Origin: Diphasiastrum complanatum | Taxonomy: Eukaryota > Streptophyta > Lycopodiopsida > Lycopodiales > Lycopodiaceae | Assembly: GCA_029204225.1 (NCBI GenBank) | Contig: CM055109.1 | Location: 34,918,496 to 34,982,495 of the forward strand | DNA length: 64,000 bases | Direction of reading: 5' to 3' | In this document: positions 11,501-23,477 of the stretch, piece by piece | Position numbering within the stretch: position 1 is the first letter of the stretch | Layout of the letters: each line of letters opens with the position of its first letter | Made by a program: the position numbers and the translations under genes | Notes under the pieces: generated by a model | The model's database searches: none | What the model was told of the DNA's origin: nothing | What the model saw: the letters and a program-made list of their open reading frames with translations, nothing else

Positions 11501-11994
11501 CTAGTTAGGGAATGTGTGGACGGAACCCTGTAAGTAGAAAATTCCACCTTGTACAAACTATGTTCGCCCTTGTAATAATCCTATGTAAAAGTCTTGACCT
11601 CCTCTCTTTTCTCCTTTTCCTTGTCAAATTGCCCCAGAAATGCCTTGAACGGTCTGTAATGAGCACTATTGTTATTTTTGGTAGTCATCGTCCTTGCCAT
11701 TATTATCCCCTATTGTAATTGAACGCATGGTCAAATCTGTTTAGGAAAATTCCAATCAAAATGCAAGTTAGGCTCGTTTTTTTAACAAAATTGCCATTTT
11801 TAGTAAACAACGAGACATTTTTGATTAAAAAATCTTGTAAATCTGGCAGCCAACCGAAAACCAAACAGTGCACAGTGCATAAACTGATGATTTGGCATAG
11901 ATTGGACTGATTTTCAGAAATGGTAGTAGGCGAGTTATAATCCCCCTATATATATGGGCAAGTTATAGAAAATAACATCTTATTGCTCGCAGCT
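11501..11994 (+). other. Possible gypsy LTR with TATA box
   Basis: Lies between the gypsy integrase end and gag-like ORFs, where an LTR shared by a 3' end and a following 5' end would fall. A CTATATATATGGG TATA-like box is at 11945-11957. TGTGTGGACGG at about 11513 could be an LTR start. No PBS is recognised and no second copy exists in the window, so the call is weak. Confidence 0.25.
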
Positions 11995-12245
11995 GGTTAT
12001 TACTTATCATCTATTACTCGCTAGATATAACTCGCCATTTGTGATTACTCGCCATCTGTGATTACTCGCCAGCCACTTATTACTCGCCAATTACTATTCG
12101 CCATCTGTGATTACTCGTCGACCTACTATTACTCGCCACTTGTGTATTACTTGTCGCTCTGTTTTTACTCGCCACCTGTGTATAACTCATCGTCCTTCTA
12201 TTACTCGTCACCAGTTATAACTCGCCCTCATCAATTTTACTCGCC
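11995..12245 (+). repeat. TTACTCGCC degenerate minisatellite
   Basis: About fifteen imperfect copies of (A)TTACTCGCC(A) spaced roughly 14-22 bp apart, often with CATCTGTGA or CACTTGTG between them. It sits at the start of an ORF (12058-12468) and gives it a Tyr/Ser-rich N-terminal part. Confidence 0.8.
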
Positions 12246-12780
12246 CCAACCCATCCCTCCTCCTATCCACACCTATGTCCCTCCTTACACTTCTTCCACT
12301 GCTCCATCCCTCCATAACGTAGAGTCCGATACACCATTGGATGATGACACATTCCAAACAACGAAGTTTGTCGCCTCACCTCTGTGTGCTGACCCCACCG
12401 CACTTGAGGATATGGCAGCTCCAGAGATTTTGATAGAAAATGACGACGACGATGACGCAACACCTTGAGCCACATCTCAACAAGGCCCAATCAGCACCAC
12501 ACCAACGGCCGGCGTCATGGGCCCCGCTCATGAATAAATGTATGATGAGAATGCATTCGCATTTCTAATGCAAATTCCTATCCAAATTTTGAGTCATGCA
12601 CTTGTGCTAGACATTCCAACGTATGATGGTACTATAAGATTTTTTAGATATACAAGGAGACATGTGATTTGGATGGTGAGAACACGTAATCAAAAACTAC
12701 ACTTGTTTAGCATGGAATAGACCAGGTTTGTTAGAGAGCATCTTTCTAACCTCACAAATTATAAGCAAAAGTAAATTTGA
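12058..12780 (+). pseudogene. Gag-like ORFs, unassigned
   Basis: An ORF at 12058-12468 (136 aa) is low-complexity (minisatellite-encoded Tyr/Ser, then Pro-rich, then an acidic DDDDD tail). A second at 12538-12720 contains LDIPTYDGTIRFFRYTRRHV, reminiscent of the PTYDG stretch in gypsy gag, and breaks at a TAG before FVREHLSNLTN. The position downstream of a possible LTR favours gypsy gag, but the match is short. Confidence 0.3.
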
Positions 12781-14928
12781 TCATATTCTTTAAGTCCTTT
12801 AAATTTTTAGAACACTCCAATTTTTGTATAAAGTTTATAATTTATGGCCCTTCTGAGAATTTTTTTTCCCTTATTGATTCAATTAAGTAATTTCAAGACA
12901 AGAAGGATGAACAAATTCATTTCTATATTGTTTGGGTCAAAGAAATTAATTTTTTTGTTGAATGATGACCATAGTGTGACCCATAGATGGTGCCCCTAGA
13001 TCATGCCTTCTTTGATTGATTTTCATTTACATTTGTTGAAAGTCAACTCTAAGTTTCCAAACTCTTATCGTATCTCATTGAGAGAGAAAAAAAATAGATG
13101 TTACCTTGAGTTGTTAATGGAAATTTCAAATATCTTTGTCTCATCAACCCCTAGGGCCCTCTTTTAAAAAGGTAGGCCTATACTATACACTATGTACTTT
13201 TCTTTGGAAAGACATAAATTGAAAATTACAAATTGAAAATTACTTTCATCATGACATCTTCCTTTTGAAGTTTAATTTTTAGAAAAGAGCTATTTAGTAA
13301 CCTCGACTAAATCTTTCAAGATTCTAAGGTTCATAGTTCTTTTAAGAGGGAAAATAAATATTGTTGCAGCCATTCAGTAATTTCAGTTCACATTTTTGTT
13401 GTCAAAAAGTCATGGAAAAGGAAAATGGGTTCTCAACTTTCGAGGTTCAGGGATTGGGAAAGCTTTTTGACCATCTCCTGGAGTAACAATAAGAAAAATA
13501 TAAAGGCTTTGGGACGAGTCACAACTGACGGTAGATATTCTGTCAAGATGGAGTGGGCGATCGTTCACCATCGTCATTTTATCAATCTTGTCTTCATTAT
13601 TTTATGGCTCACACTGCTCGGAACTTGGAATTCAAGACATCCACCCACCAGCACCGCCCATCCAGTCCCAGTTTCCCAAATTCCAATGCACAATACCCAT
13701 ACAACCGCCTGCTGACAATTACCAAGCTGGCAGCCTATGAGCTAGCATCGTAGCTCCCGCATTAGTGTCGGTGTCGGTGAGGATCGTTCTTTTACTAACA
13801 GTAATCTAATTTCTAAATCAGCTTAAGTATTTGCCATTTGGAATCTGGATTTCATGTGTTTGCTCATCCAATTTAGCCTTTAGGAAACAAAACTCGTACT
13901 TTAATGTTTGACTTGTGTAGTTGATCCTTGGGAAAAGCACCTGATTAGTTAACTACAAGTATTAAGTAATTGCAGCAAGCTGTAGATTGTGACGACAGGG
14001 CTGCTGATTCCATGAGGCTGCTTGGCCCACCCATATGAATTGCAGGCTGCAGATTACGGGTAGACACTTGGACACCCCAGATTACAGTGGGTATATTGTC
14101 AGTCTTAGTTGTGAGTACTTACTACTTAAGGTAGCAGGTTACATCAGTTCGCAGTCTACAGAGTACAGACTGTCCACGGTTCAGTGTGAAAGAGATGAAT
14201 CATCACTCTGATTTTTCTCTGGTATAAATCATGATTCATGATTCATCCGCTTCCAAACTTGTTACCAAAGAAATTAGAATTGAATGATAGCATTTGCTTT
14301 TGAAATGCTGCTATCAAAATCGGCTGTGGGGGACCCACTATTGGGTTTTAGCTGGAGCTTGGTACAACATTGCCAGTTTTATAAAATCTCCACTTTCTGG
14401 ATTCTCATTGCTGTGTGTAGCTTATGAGTATGCCTTTTGGTATTATGAACCCGTGGGATCAAAGGTTATGAGTATGGGGTGAATGGACATTGAAAATCTA
14501 GGGACAGAGTGCAGATGAAGCTAAAGTTTACAGATGAAAAATTTAAAAAGGGACAATGAATGTGAAATGAGTTCACTACTTTGTGTGGGAATGGAAAGGA
14601 TATACCATGTTGGTGTTTTATATTAAGGTACTCTTGCAGCACATGGGACTCTAAAAGTTGGGAGTCCTCCATGATCTTTCCTCACCCACCATGGGGCTCC
14701 TTCAACCCCTTCACTCCATATTGACATCACAATGAAACCACTCAAGAAAGTCATGATTGCAAGGGTTGATGCACCCTTCCATGTAACTCCCTCACAACAA
14801 ACCTTGGAAGCCTTGGTGGAAACCAAGGCTATGGTTTGCAACATCATAAATTTGAAGTCATTTAAGAAGTTCATATTAGATAAGTGGGATGGTGATGGGC
14901 ACAAGGAGGTGTAGCAATAGGAGCTCTC
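12781..14928. other. No recognisable gene
   Basis: AT-rich sequence with scattered stops in all frames. Two similar GC-richer stretches (CCTTCACTCCATATTGACATC near 14710 and CCCTCACTCCCTATTGATGTC near 15045) suggest an old dispersed or tandem duplication, but no protein domain is visible. Short ORFs at 13425-13753 look non-coding. Confidence 0.5.
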
Positions 14929-14945
14929 GGGGGGGGGGGGGGGGG
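14929..14945 (+). repeat. Homopolymer G17
   Basis: An uninterrupted run of 17 guanines following GAGCTCTC. C-rich runs (GACCCCCCCAACCCC, ACCCCCCA) occur near 15490-15515. Such runs can form G-quadruplexes and are also prone to assembly length errors. Confidence 0.9.
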
Positions 14946-15779
14946 TTTACCCATTCTTCCCAAGAGTTAAATTTGAGAAAACATGCAAACCCTTTAGGGC
15001 ATAGAGGGGGTTGTAGGCGTACATGGAAAGCCTCATCCTTACCCCCTCACTCCCTATTGATGTCATTTCCAAGGGGTCAGGGGGTTACATGAAAGCACAT
15101 TCTAACTCTCTCGGGTGAGTCAACTATAGATTAATATTCAACAAGTCTTAGCGTTCAATGATTGTTTGTTGAATCAAACTCATACAACTACTCTGGTTTT
15201 TTTGCAAAGAGGCAAGACCTTATTATGCAAGCTCATGTGCAAAAGTAAATAATAAGTCGATGTGAAATGACAAAACTTATATAAAAAGCCATACCTCTTG
15301 CCATAAACAATACATAATTAATTCTGTTATGGACCAAACCTATCATGCCTTTCATATGCGAACAATAGGTGTTAGGGGTGGGATTGGAACTCAAGATATT
15401 TGAGATACAACAAACATTTCATAATCACTAAATTCAACACCACATGGTGAGTAGGGTGTGTGAAGAATCACTCCATATATGTTGTATTTTAAGACCCCCC
15501 CAACCCCACCCCCCAAATTCCCCTAATAATAGGGAGCAACGTCTTCAGAAAGAGTGCACATATCATTATCCTTTAGCTCGATAAAGCCATAATTCTCACA
15601 TATTTTAGTTGCTATAAAAGTTTGGATGGTGACAATAGAGCTATTTTGAGACAAGAATCGATTTCTAGGACCAACTTGGATCAAAGATTTGTGTTTTTGA
15701 AATCTAATAGATGATCAAGTGGAACTCCATGAATGGGCTCACAAGAATCACCTGCTGGCCATTATTCCATAATAGAATG

Positions 15780-15864
15780 CTTCTTGGTTTCCAAGGGGAG
15801 GCTCGAACCTGGGACCAAAGAAACTTTGGATGCCAAGCCAACCAACTGAGCCAACCCCGTTGGG
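15780..15864 (-). mobile_element. 85-bp tRNA-derived SINE, copy 1
   Basis: On the minus strand the element carries an A box TGGCTCAGTTGG and a B box GGTTCGAGCC, the RNA polymerase III promoter of tRNA genes, and ends AACCAAGAAG. It is flanked by perfect 15-bp direct repeats TTCCATAATAGAATG at 15765-15779 and 15865-15879. A second full-length copy of the same 85-bp length lies at 48824-48908, about 87% identical by eye. No poly(A) tail and no tRNA-unrelated body. Confidence 0.88.
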
Positions 15865-15911
15865 TTCCATAATAGAATGAACATATGCTATTACCAATGG
15901 TAGTTGGACAT

Positions 15912-16087
15912 GAATATTTTCTTAGAAATATGGACATGATCTTTAAACACACTTGTGTCATAATGAGTGATGAAAAAGCCTTGAGATTTAGTCCAACGCT
16001 AGTTGGACTAAATCTCAAGGCTTTTTCATCACTCATTATGACACAAGTGTGTTTAAAGATCATGTCCATATTTCTAAGAAAATATTC
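15912..16087. repeat. Perfect palindrome: two 86-bp arms, 4-bp loop
   Basis: 15912-15997 is the exact reverse complement of 16002-16087, separated only by GCTA. I found no mismatch in 86 positions. Transcribed, it would give an almost uninterrupted 86-bp hairpin. The match stops sharply on both sides (T/T at 15911 and 16088). It starts 33 bp from the target repeat of the SINE. No target duplication is evident at its ends. The apparent ORFs across it on both strands are by-products of the symmetry. Confidence 0.95.
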
Positions 16088-16830
<743 letters not shown>

Positions 16831-16976
16831 TAAGCTCTATCATTGTTGTGTAGTGTTAATGGATGTAATGTTAATTGTTAGTGTTAATGGACCTTAGTTA
16901 TAGATATGAAGCATGTGCATTTGCTGGATTATGAAATATGCTATTGCTCTCATGGGAACGAATCTCTGTGTGACAA

Positions 16977-17773
16977 CTACTTAATCCTCTTCATCTCCTT
17001 GATGCTTGTGTGCTTGGATCTAGGGTTGAGGGTGGATAGGAAAAACCTACTACAATCTTTCTTCTTTCCAACAAAGGTAGAAGAGTCACCTTGATCTTGC
17101 CCTTTAAACCACTTGCTTTTGCCCTTGCCCTTGAACTTGCCTTTTGAGAACATAGCTTCCTCCTCTCCAACTTGAGATGTAGAAGATGACACTCCTCTTG
17201 CTTGGAGTCTAAACTCTTTAGGCACCAAGATCTCTTGCAAGTCTTCCATACTTGGTAAGGTCTTTTGAATACCAAAACTTTGCACCAAGTTAGCATGTTT
17301 GTCTAGTAAGCCATTAAGAACAACTTGCACAAGCTCAACATCCTTAATGCTTTCACTAATACATGTTAATTCATCATTCAAAGCTTTAACTTTCAAAATA
17401 AAAGCGTGAGCACTTTCACCTTCTTTTGAAGACTTTGAAAGATTTTACTCCTAAGGGTTAGGACCCTTGATGTAGACTTGGATTCATAAACCTTCTTCAA
17501 GGTTTTCCAAGCCTCACTAGATGTAGTACACTTACCAACTTTCTTGAGAAGTTCATTAGTCACATTAATCTTAATCACATGAAGAGCTTTCTTTGCCCTC
17601 CTATCATAACTCAATTGCTCTTGATGTCCCAAAGGTCTCTCCTCCACACCTACAACAATATCCATCAACTCATTCATCTCTAGCAAAGACTCCATCCTCA
17701 CCTTCCAAGTTGAATAGTTGCTTGAGGTAAGCCTATCATTGCTCTCCAACATGATGGCACTTGAGGTTGCCAT
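16977..17773 (-). pseudogene. Ty1/copia gag relic
   Basis: Minus strand from 17773: MATSSAIMLESNDRLTSSNY, STWKVRMESLLEMNEL, then a frameshift at about 17396 into LVQVVLNGLLDKHANLVQSF and a Lys/Gly-rich basic tail (KGKFKGKGKSKWFKG) ending near 16980. This is the copia gag (UBN2-like) layout. No CCHC knuckle or pol follows, since sequence beyond about 16900 is microsatellite. A PBS-like TGGTATTAGAGCAG is at 18347-18360 on the same strand, about 575 bp upstream. Confidence 0.82.
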
Positions 17774-18346
17774 GTTGCAATGATTGATCTTCTTCTTTGA
17801 GCCTATTCCAATTCACCTAGCACTCTCTTGAAAACCAAAAAATGATGACAAGAAGAAATCACAAAGATTTGAAAACAATCTAGTCTTTTTTTTCTCTCTA
17901 GCAAATAGAATTGATGATATCTTGATCACACTCAATCTACCTACAATATAATGAGCTTTTAAACTTTAATACACTTGAACTACACTCTTGAAAAGATCAG
18001 AACCTTTGAACCAATAGATCATATCAAAATTTTAAGTTTTCACAAAAATGCAAAATATTGAATCAATCAAAAACTACATGCAAAACCTAGAATCTTGATA
18101 CATCTACTAATAGAATGCAACATCCACCAACATGTGCAATTTTTGTCTCCACATTCCAGTAAATGAATTAAAAAATCATCATACTCCAAGTGATTTGACC
18201 CAAAATGAAGCTAGGATCAAAAGATCCACTTTCTACACTTGAAAATGCTTGATTTGAGATGGAAACCAGCCCAACTCCACATAGAATTGATGGAGCTCTC
18301 AAATACACCTCTAGATTTGAAAAATCCACCAAATTTAGCCTACAAT

Positions 18347-18790
18347 CTGCTCTAATACCATTAGAAATTCTAGATCTTTAGGCAACATTGGGTGCACATC
18401 TACATTCATCTACAAGCTAGAAATCATGCATCTAGCATGCTAGAACTTGGAAATACATGAAGATATGATCAAATTCACTAAGATATGATATAATATTGTC
18501 TCTTTCCATACAACAGCAGTAGCACATCACCATTCACATGTGTGGAATCAAGTACAACAAGAAAATTAGTATTCTAAACATTAGAACTCAATATATCATT
18601 AGAAATTTGAAAGAGATGGCCATAGAATCAAAAGAGAAAAGGTCTCCATACAAAATGAGAACATCAAGATCAATTATGCACACAGGTAGAACTATTTATA
18701 GTAGCCATAGTGTCATTTGGCCACTTTCCCTAAACTTGCCCTAAAATAACAACTTCTAGGTACTTCATCAAAAACCTAGTTTTAAGCGAC
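18347..18790 (-). mobile_element. PBS and partial 5' LTR of the copia gag relic
   Basis: CTGCTCTAATACCA at 18347-18360 is a copia PBS variant on the minus strand. The following TTAGAAATTCTAG looks like an LTR inner edge. The outer boundary is not resolved and no terminal CA/TG pair can be assigned with certainty. Confidence 0.4.
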
Positions 18791-19840
18791 TAAATGTAAT
18801 GTATTTCAACTAACCAATTAGGATAGGTCCAAATACGACCTTATAAATTTCAATAATTTCTAAAAATAGTAAAGACACTAGTTCTAGGCCTTATTGACAT
18901 AAAAAAGGAAGCCTCTAAGTTGAAATTTCACTTTGGACTCCAAATTGTGGACTACCTTTCATCATTAGACTAAAATCTCACTAAGATGTTGTCCCAATTG
19001 ACCACGATCCAGAATTTAGGGACATCTTTTTCCAAAAAATGTATGCATATTTTGCAAAAATCACAAAGGTTGTCGTTTGCAACCTTTCTTTTGAGACATG
19101 GATTATGAAATCTCAACTTTTGATTCAGCATTGCACAACACTCGATTGGTGAACAAACGAACGACTTGTGATTCAGCACCACTTGATTGGTAAATGATGG
19201 AAGAGGGGCAAGAGAGAGGCTATGAATTCAAAAATCATCTTGTTGAATGGGGACTTGGCAATGAGGAGAATAAACTACTACGTTTTCACCAAGGCCCCCT
19301 ATAATATGTTATTGGGAATTGGTTCCCAATTCCTAATTGTGCATATAAAGTCCGCAATCCAAGGATCCTATTCTAAGCATGCCAATCACTTAGCAACACA
19401 AGGGAACCTGATGGTGGACAAACCAATCCAACCAAACCTAGATCGAACGGATCTAGCCCCTAAGCTATGTATCAATCACAAAGAGCAATGTGGCATCATG
19501 CCAACAGCATCCTGCCACTGGTCATGCTATCAAGAACACACTAGTAAGAGTCCAATAGGTGTACTTATACCCTCCAACGCGCATGCATCACTAGTAGTGC
19601 ACTGTAACACCTCACTGGACACCTCTGCAGCCTATCTGGGCCACGTCATCCAGTTCCCCAATGACTCACTGATAGACCCATACAAATCCACCATCAAGTG
19701 TTTAGGCCTGCAACCATTAATTATGACCATGTACACATAAGAGCTCCAATTCCCTTGTAGTCACAATCAACTTACGAGTTGTTGGTCTACTAGTCCCTAA
19801 CGTGGACACGCTACCCGAGACCATGACATTGGGCATGACA
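18791..19840 (-). mobile_element. Probable gypsy 3' LTR region
   Basis: On the minus strand the polypurine tract AAGGGGGGAAGAA (plus 19841-19855) is followed by TGTCATGCCCAATGTCATGG, a typical gypsy LTR start, giving a right edge at 19840. The left edge is unknown; the interval up to 18791 includes non-LTR sequence. A 172-codon plus-strand ORF at 19222-19740 lies within this region, resembles no family I know and is probably fortuitous. Confidence 0.45.
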
Positions 19841-20560
19841 TTCTTCCCCCCTTATTCAAGTTTTGTCCTTAGAACTTAAAACTGGGAAAATTCCTCCTTA
19901 AGCTTCCATCCTATTCCCAGGAACCATCATTGTCCATACATCCCTTTCATCGAACCAGATACTCAATAACTATATGATTTCTCAATCGTTTAGTTCTTGC
20001 ATCCAAGATCTTTTCGGGTTCAAGTCGAGATACACCCGATGATTCATCCAACAGGTCCAATTGATCTCTAGATACAAGATGCTCTCCTTCACGTAGACTC
20101 TTTCAGAGACAGCTTACGTGAAATACGGGATGCACTTGAGATCCATTCGGGAGTTTTGGTAAGCTAAGGATCCGTTCTTTTTCAAGATCTTATATAGTCA
20201 TCTATATCTAGGAGACGATTAGTAATGCTATCCAGTACGCATTACACTTGAATCCATCGGGATTCTCAAAAGATACCCAACCCCCCACTTGGAAGTCTCT
20301 CGGTGATCTTTTCAGGCTTGCATAACGTCGGTCCCCATCCTAGGTACACTAGACATTCTCATGTGCAATCCGTAGCATTTCCTACATATCATGTAGGAGA
20401 TCCGCTACTTTCTGAAACTTGAACGCCCGAGTCTCTACCGCAATGGGTGGTATAGGTTTAAAACTATACGTAAGCATGCACGAGCTATAACCAGTAGCCA
20501 AATGCTAACTATAACTCAATCTCCATCAAGGATAACTTCCTCTCCGAGGAGATTGCTATG
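19841..20560 (-). pseudogene. Ty3/gypsy integrase C-terminus and chromodomain relic
   Basis: A stop-riddled minus-strand frame shows PIAVETRAFKFQKVADLLHD, ENV.CT, RDFQVGGWVSF, NGSQVHPVFHVSCL and EPEKILDARTKRLRNHIVIEYLV, the integrase C-terminal region followed by a chromodomain-like EYLV element of chromoviruses. It is followed by a polypurine tract and LTR start. Heavily decayed; the upstream part is not recognisable. Confidence 0.7.
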
Positions 20561-20908
20561 AAAATATGAATACATATCTTAACTGATCTTCTTATCACTG
20601 TAAGTAAATACCAATAATGTCCCAACACAGTGACTTAACAAAAGATCTTCTTTATTACCAAGCTTGAGAATTGACCCGTAAATCAGAAAGTGATTACTTG
20701 AAGATTGAAGTAGAGAAAACAATTTTAGAAAACGGTTTCATTAACCATTTTTGTGACATCGTCCATGGTCAACGGGTAATCAGAATTACCTTCCAAGGAA
20801 TCACAAAAAATTGGGTTAATGAACATTAAGAGATTCACCAATATATCTTTACAAAGAAATAGCTTACCGGGTTTCCAGTTTTGTAAGTTTGAGATATCCA
20901 AAAAAGGG

Positions 20909-21028
20909 GTCATGACCAATATCTCAAATTCCCGACAAAACACTCGTTTTTATGATCGATAGTATTTGGTCATGACCAATATCTCAAATTCCCGACAAAA
21001 CGCTCGTTTTTATGACCGATAGTATTTG
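20909..21028. repeat. 60-bp tandem duplication
   Basis: Two adjacent 60-bp units starting GGTCATGACCAATATCTC at 20909 and 20969 differ at about two positions within the unit. No coding role seen. Confidence 0.93.
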
Positions 21029-22689
21029 GCATCACTAAGACTTAGGGCCATACTATGGTCAACTGATCCAGTTAGTTTCAGATCTTCATTTTGGAATTGC
21101 CTTCGTCCCATGCCATAGGTTCTTCCTCCACAAAGGCCCTCCCCTTTCTGATCAAAGTGTCAGAAAAAAATAAAAGTATATGAAGTTCTCGGGAATTTAT
21201 TAGAAAATTCCAACTTCAACTAAAACAATTTCAAATCAAAGATTCTTTTGCCCCTTTTCATAATCTTTACGGTCACCAAAAGGATAACAATATCACTCTA
21301 ACAGGCATGTGTGATCCATTATAGAAATGGGGAAGAATGAGCCGACTTTTTCGTGTTTTTAACAACAAATAGTGTTGGTACGCCCCCAGCTTCAAGCACA
21401 TCAAGAAACATTCCATTTAAATCCTTCCATCATAGGCTTCTGGGCCATTTTTAGCTGTGTCAGTTTCCGAAGAAAAACGACACCTTGGTGGAAAAAAATC
21501 CAAGAACTCATGTTCTCGGTTGCCCACAACAGTTAATAAAGCAAATATAATTCTTCAATTGTGAAAAAAGCCTTATGGAATTCCTCCAGGAATTCAGCCC
21601 AATCACGGTTCTATGGGTTGCGTCCTCCACTACGAGGAGGCCTTACCCAAAGCAAAAAACCGATGAAATTCACTTTTTTTATTTTGGGACATTGCGTAAG
21701 CTAAAGTAGCTTGGCCAACGATTTATCCAGTCATCAACAACTTCGGGGCTTTCAATCGTCGGAAAAAATTTCCGATTGTTAGCCCAAGCTATATATCACA
21801 ATGGCTAATTATCAAATCGATTTTGCATTCGATTTTTTCTGTTTATTGCCTAAATGAAATTTTAACACACCGTGGTCCAAATTTTGCAACCATGTGAAAA
21901 AATATTTTAGGGGGTCATCACTGTCGAGTGATGCCGGGCGAATAATCTATTTGATAATTTCACTCCATCTTTTTGTAAATGAAAAACCGAAAAAGTTGAT
22001 AAAATTTTGCGTTCGGTTAAATCATTACGGGTACATTTTTCTAATTGAACAATGTCCAAAAAAAAAAACATAAACAGTTTTACGGACAATAACGTGCTCA
22101 TAGAATTTTTTCCAATGATCTTTGCAAAATGGATCTTGTGCAATAAATACACGGAAAAAACCATTATATGCTCCGGAATGTAATTCACGCAATTTTTAAG
22201 CCATTACCTGCATTTTCAAATTTATAGTCTAGAATGACTATTAGAAGCCCCATGGAACTTTGTAAAAAAACGAGAAAACAAAGATCAGAAAACCCAGGTA
22301 TGCCTCCCCAGGCCCACCTGTTGCGCCGGCGCCTCAAAGGGCGCTGGGACTTGAGCGGTTTCCCCAACACGCGCTTAAGTCTAACATTCATCCATCATGC
22401 ACTTACATAAAAGCCAACTCAGAAACGTAACAAGCTTAACCATTCAGACTTAAGAAAACTGGAATCCCAACCAACCCGAAAGCCAACTCAGAATCCGTCC
22501 TTAAAAGGTAACCAAAGGCAAACACAAGCCACACATGAAACCCAAGGCATAGTGGTCGCCAAACTGACCAATTGGCATAGCGGCAAGCCCCATGTCGATG
22601 ACAGGGACCCTTAGGCGCCAGCGACGCAAAAAGGTTGTAGTAAGGGTCCTTCCACTTGGACCAGTTCCGGTGGCGAAACCGAAATGGTA
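21029..22689. other. No recognisable gene
   Basis: AT-rich to 22200, GC-richer afterwards. No domain, tRNA or clear repeat boundary. The 22200-22690 part may be downstream or inner LTR sequence of the gypsy element that follows. Confidence 0.4.
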
Positions 22690-23236
22690 ATCATCCCCAA
22701 GGATCAACTTTATTAGATTTGGAAGAGGTTACATTCATACATAGACTGACCGGTCTCGGGGCCACCAACACGTGCTGGGCATTGTGCCTGGCTCGTGCTG
22801 GTAGAGGGAGCTGAGACCTGGCGACTGGATTCCTGGCGCTGGTTGAGCTGCCCAAGTTTCTGTCTGTCGGACTCCCCCTATAGTTCTGCTGTGATTCGGC
22901 GCACCCCCTCTGTTCTGAAACATAGTGCTTTCTGGTAAAGCACGCTTTTTGGGACTTAGTTTTTATTTTGCTGATTAAGCCTGGCAAGCCTGGCAGAATC
23001 AGTCTGGCTCCCGGACATGGGTCCCAGGAGCCGTTCCGGTGGCATAATCAACTTGCTTCATGACTAGGCCATGACTCGAGCTCCGGAGCTAGCTCATGAC
23101 TTGTGACTACTTGACTGGCTCACCACAGGTCGGAGGCTCAGTCCTTGACGTTCTAACTTGCTCTGGGACCTTAGGGAGTGTCACCCCTTAGAGTCTTACA
23201 GGGCACGTTGGGTGCACCTGAGTCAGCTTTACAACA
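22690..23236 (-). mobile_element. Probable 3' LTR of the chromodomain gypsy
   Basis: The minus strand shows a polypurine tract GAGGGGAGGA (plus 23237-23246) followed by TGTTGTAAAGCTGACTCAGG, giving a sharp right edge at 23236. AATAAA-type signals occur inside (about 22705 and 22970). The left edge is only estimated; no 5' LTR copy exists in the window for comparison. Confidence 0.55.
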
Positions 23237-23477
23237 TCCTCCCCTCGTTTGAAAAAGCTGATGTCCTCATCAGGGCCAAACTAGACCTAGGACGTATGGC
23301 ACGGGCTTAATTCACCGGCCTTAGCAACTTTGAATTACAAAATACATTGGCAGTAGCACAGGAAAAGTGTAGATAAAGTTCACTTACGTAAAACCTGTGT
23401 AAAGCTGCAAGTGATTTATTGGCAAACTTAAGAAAAATACCGGAAAGTTCCTTGAACTTCAGAATGGCCATGAATGT

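Noticed and set aside
13425-13753. Overlapping ORFs that might encode a protein fragment
   Set aside because: No family resemblance, no conserved splice sites and low-complexity Pro/Ser/His composition.
19222-19740. 172-codon plus-strand ORF
   Set aside because: Lies in probable gypsy LTR sequence and shows no recognisable domain; kept only as a note in that region.
22501-22987. Minus-strand ORFs rich in Gly/Arg/Pro near the gypsy 3' end
   Set aside because: They fall in the 3' LTR region and have no domain; GC-rich composition alone explains the open frames.
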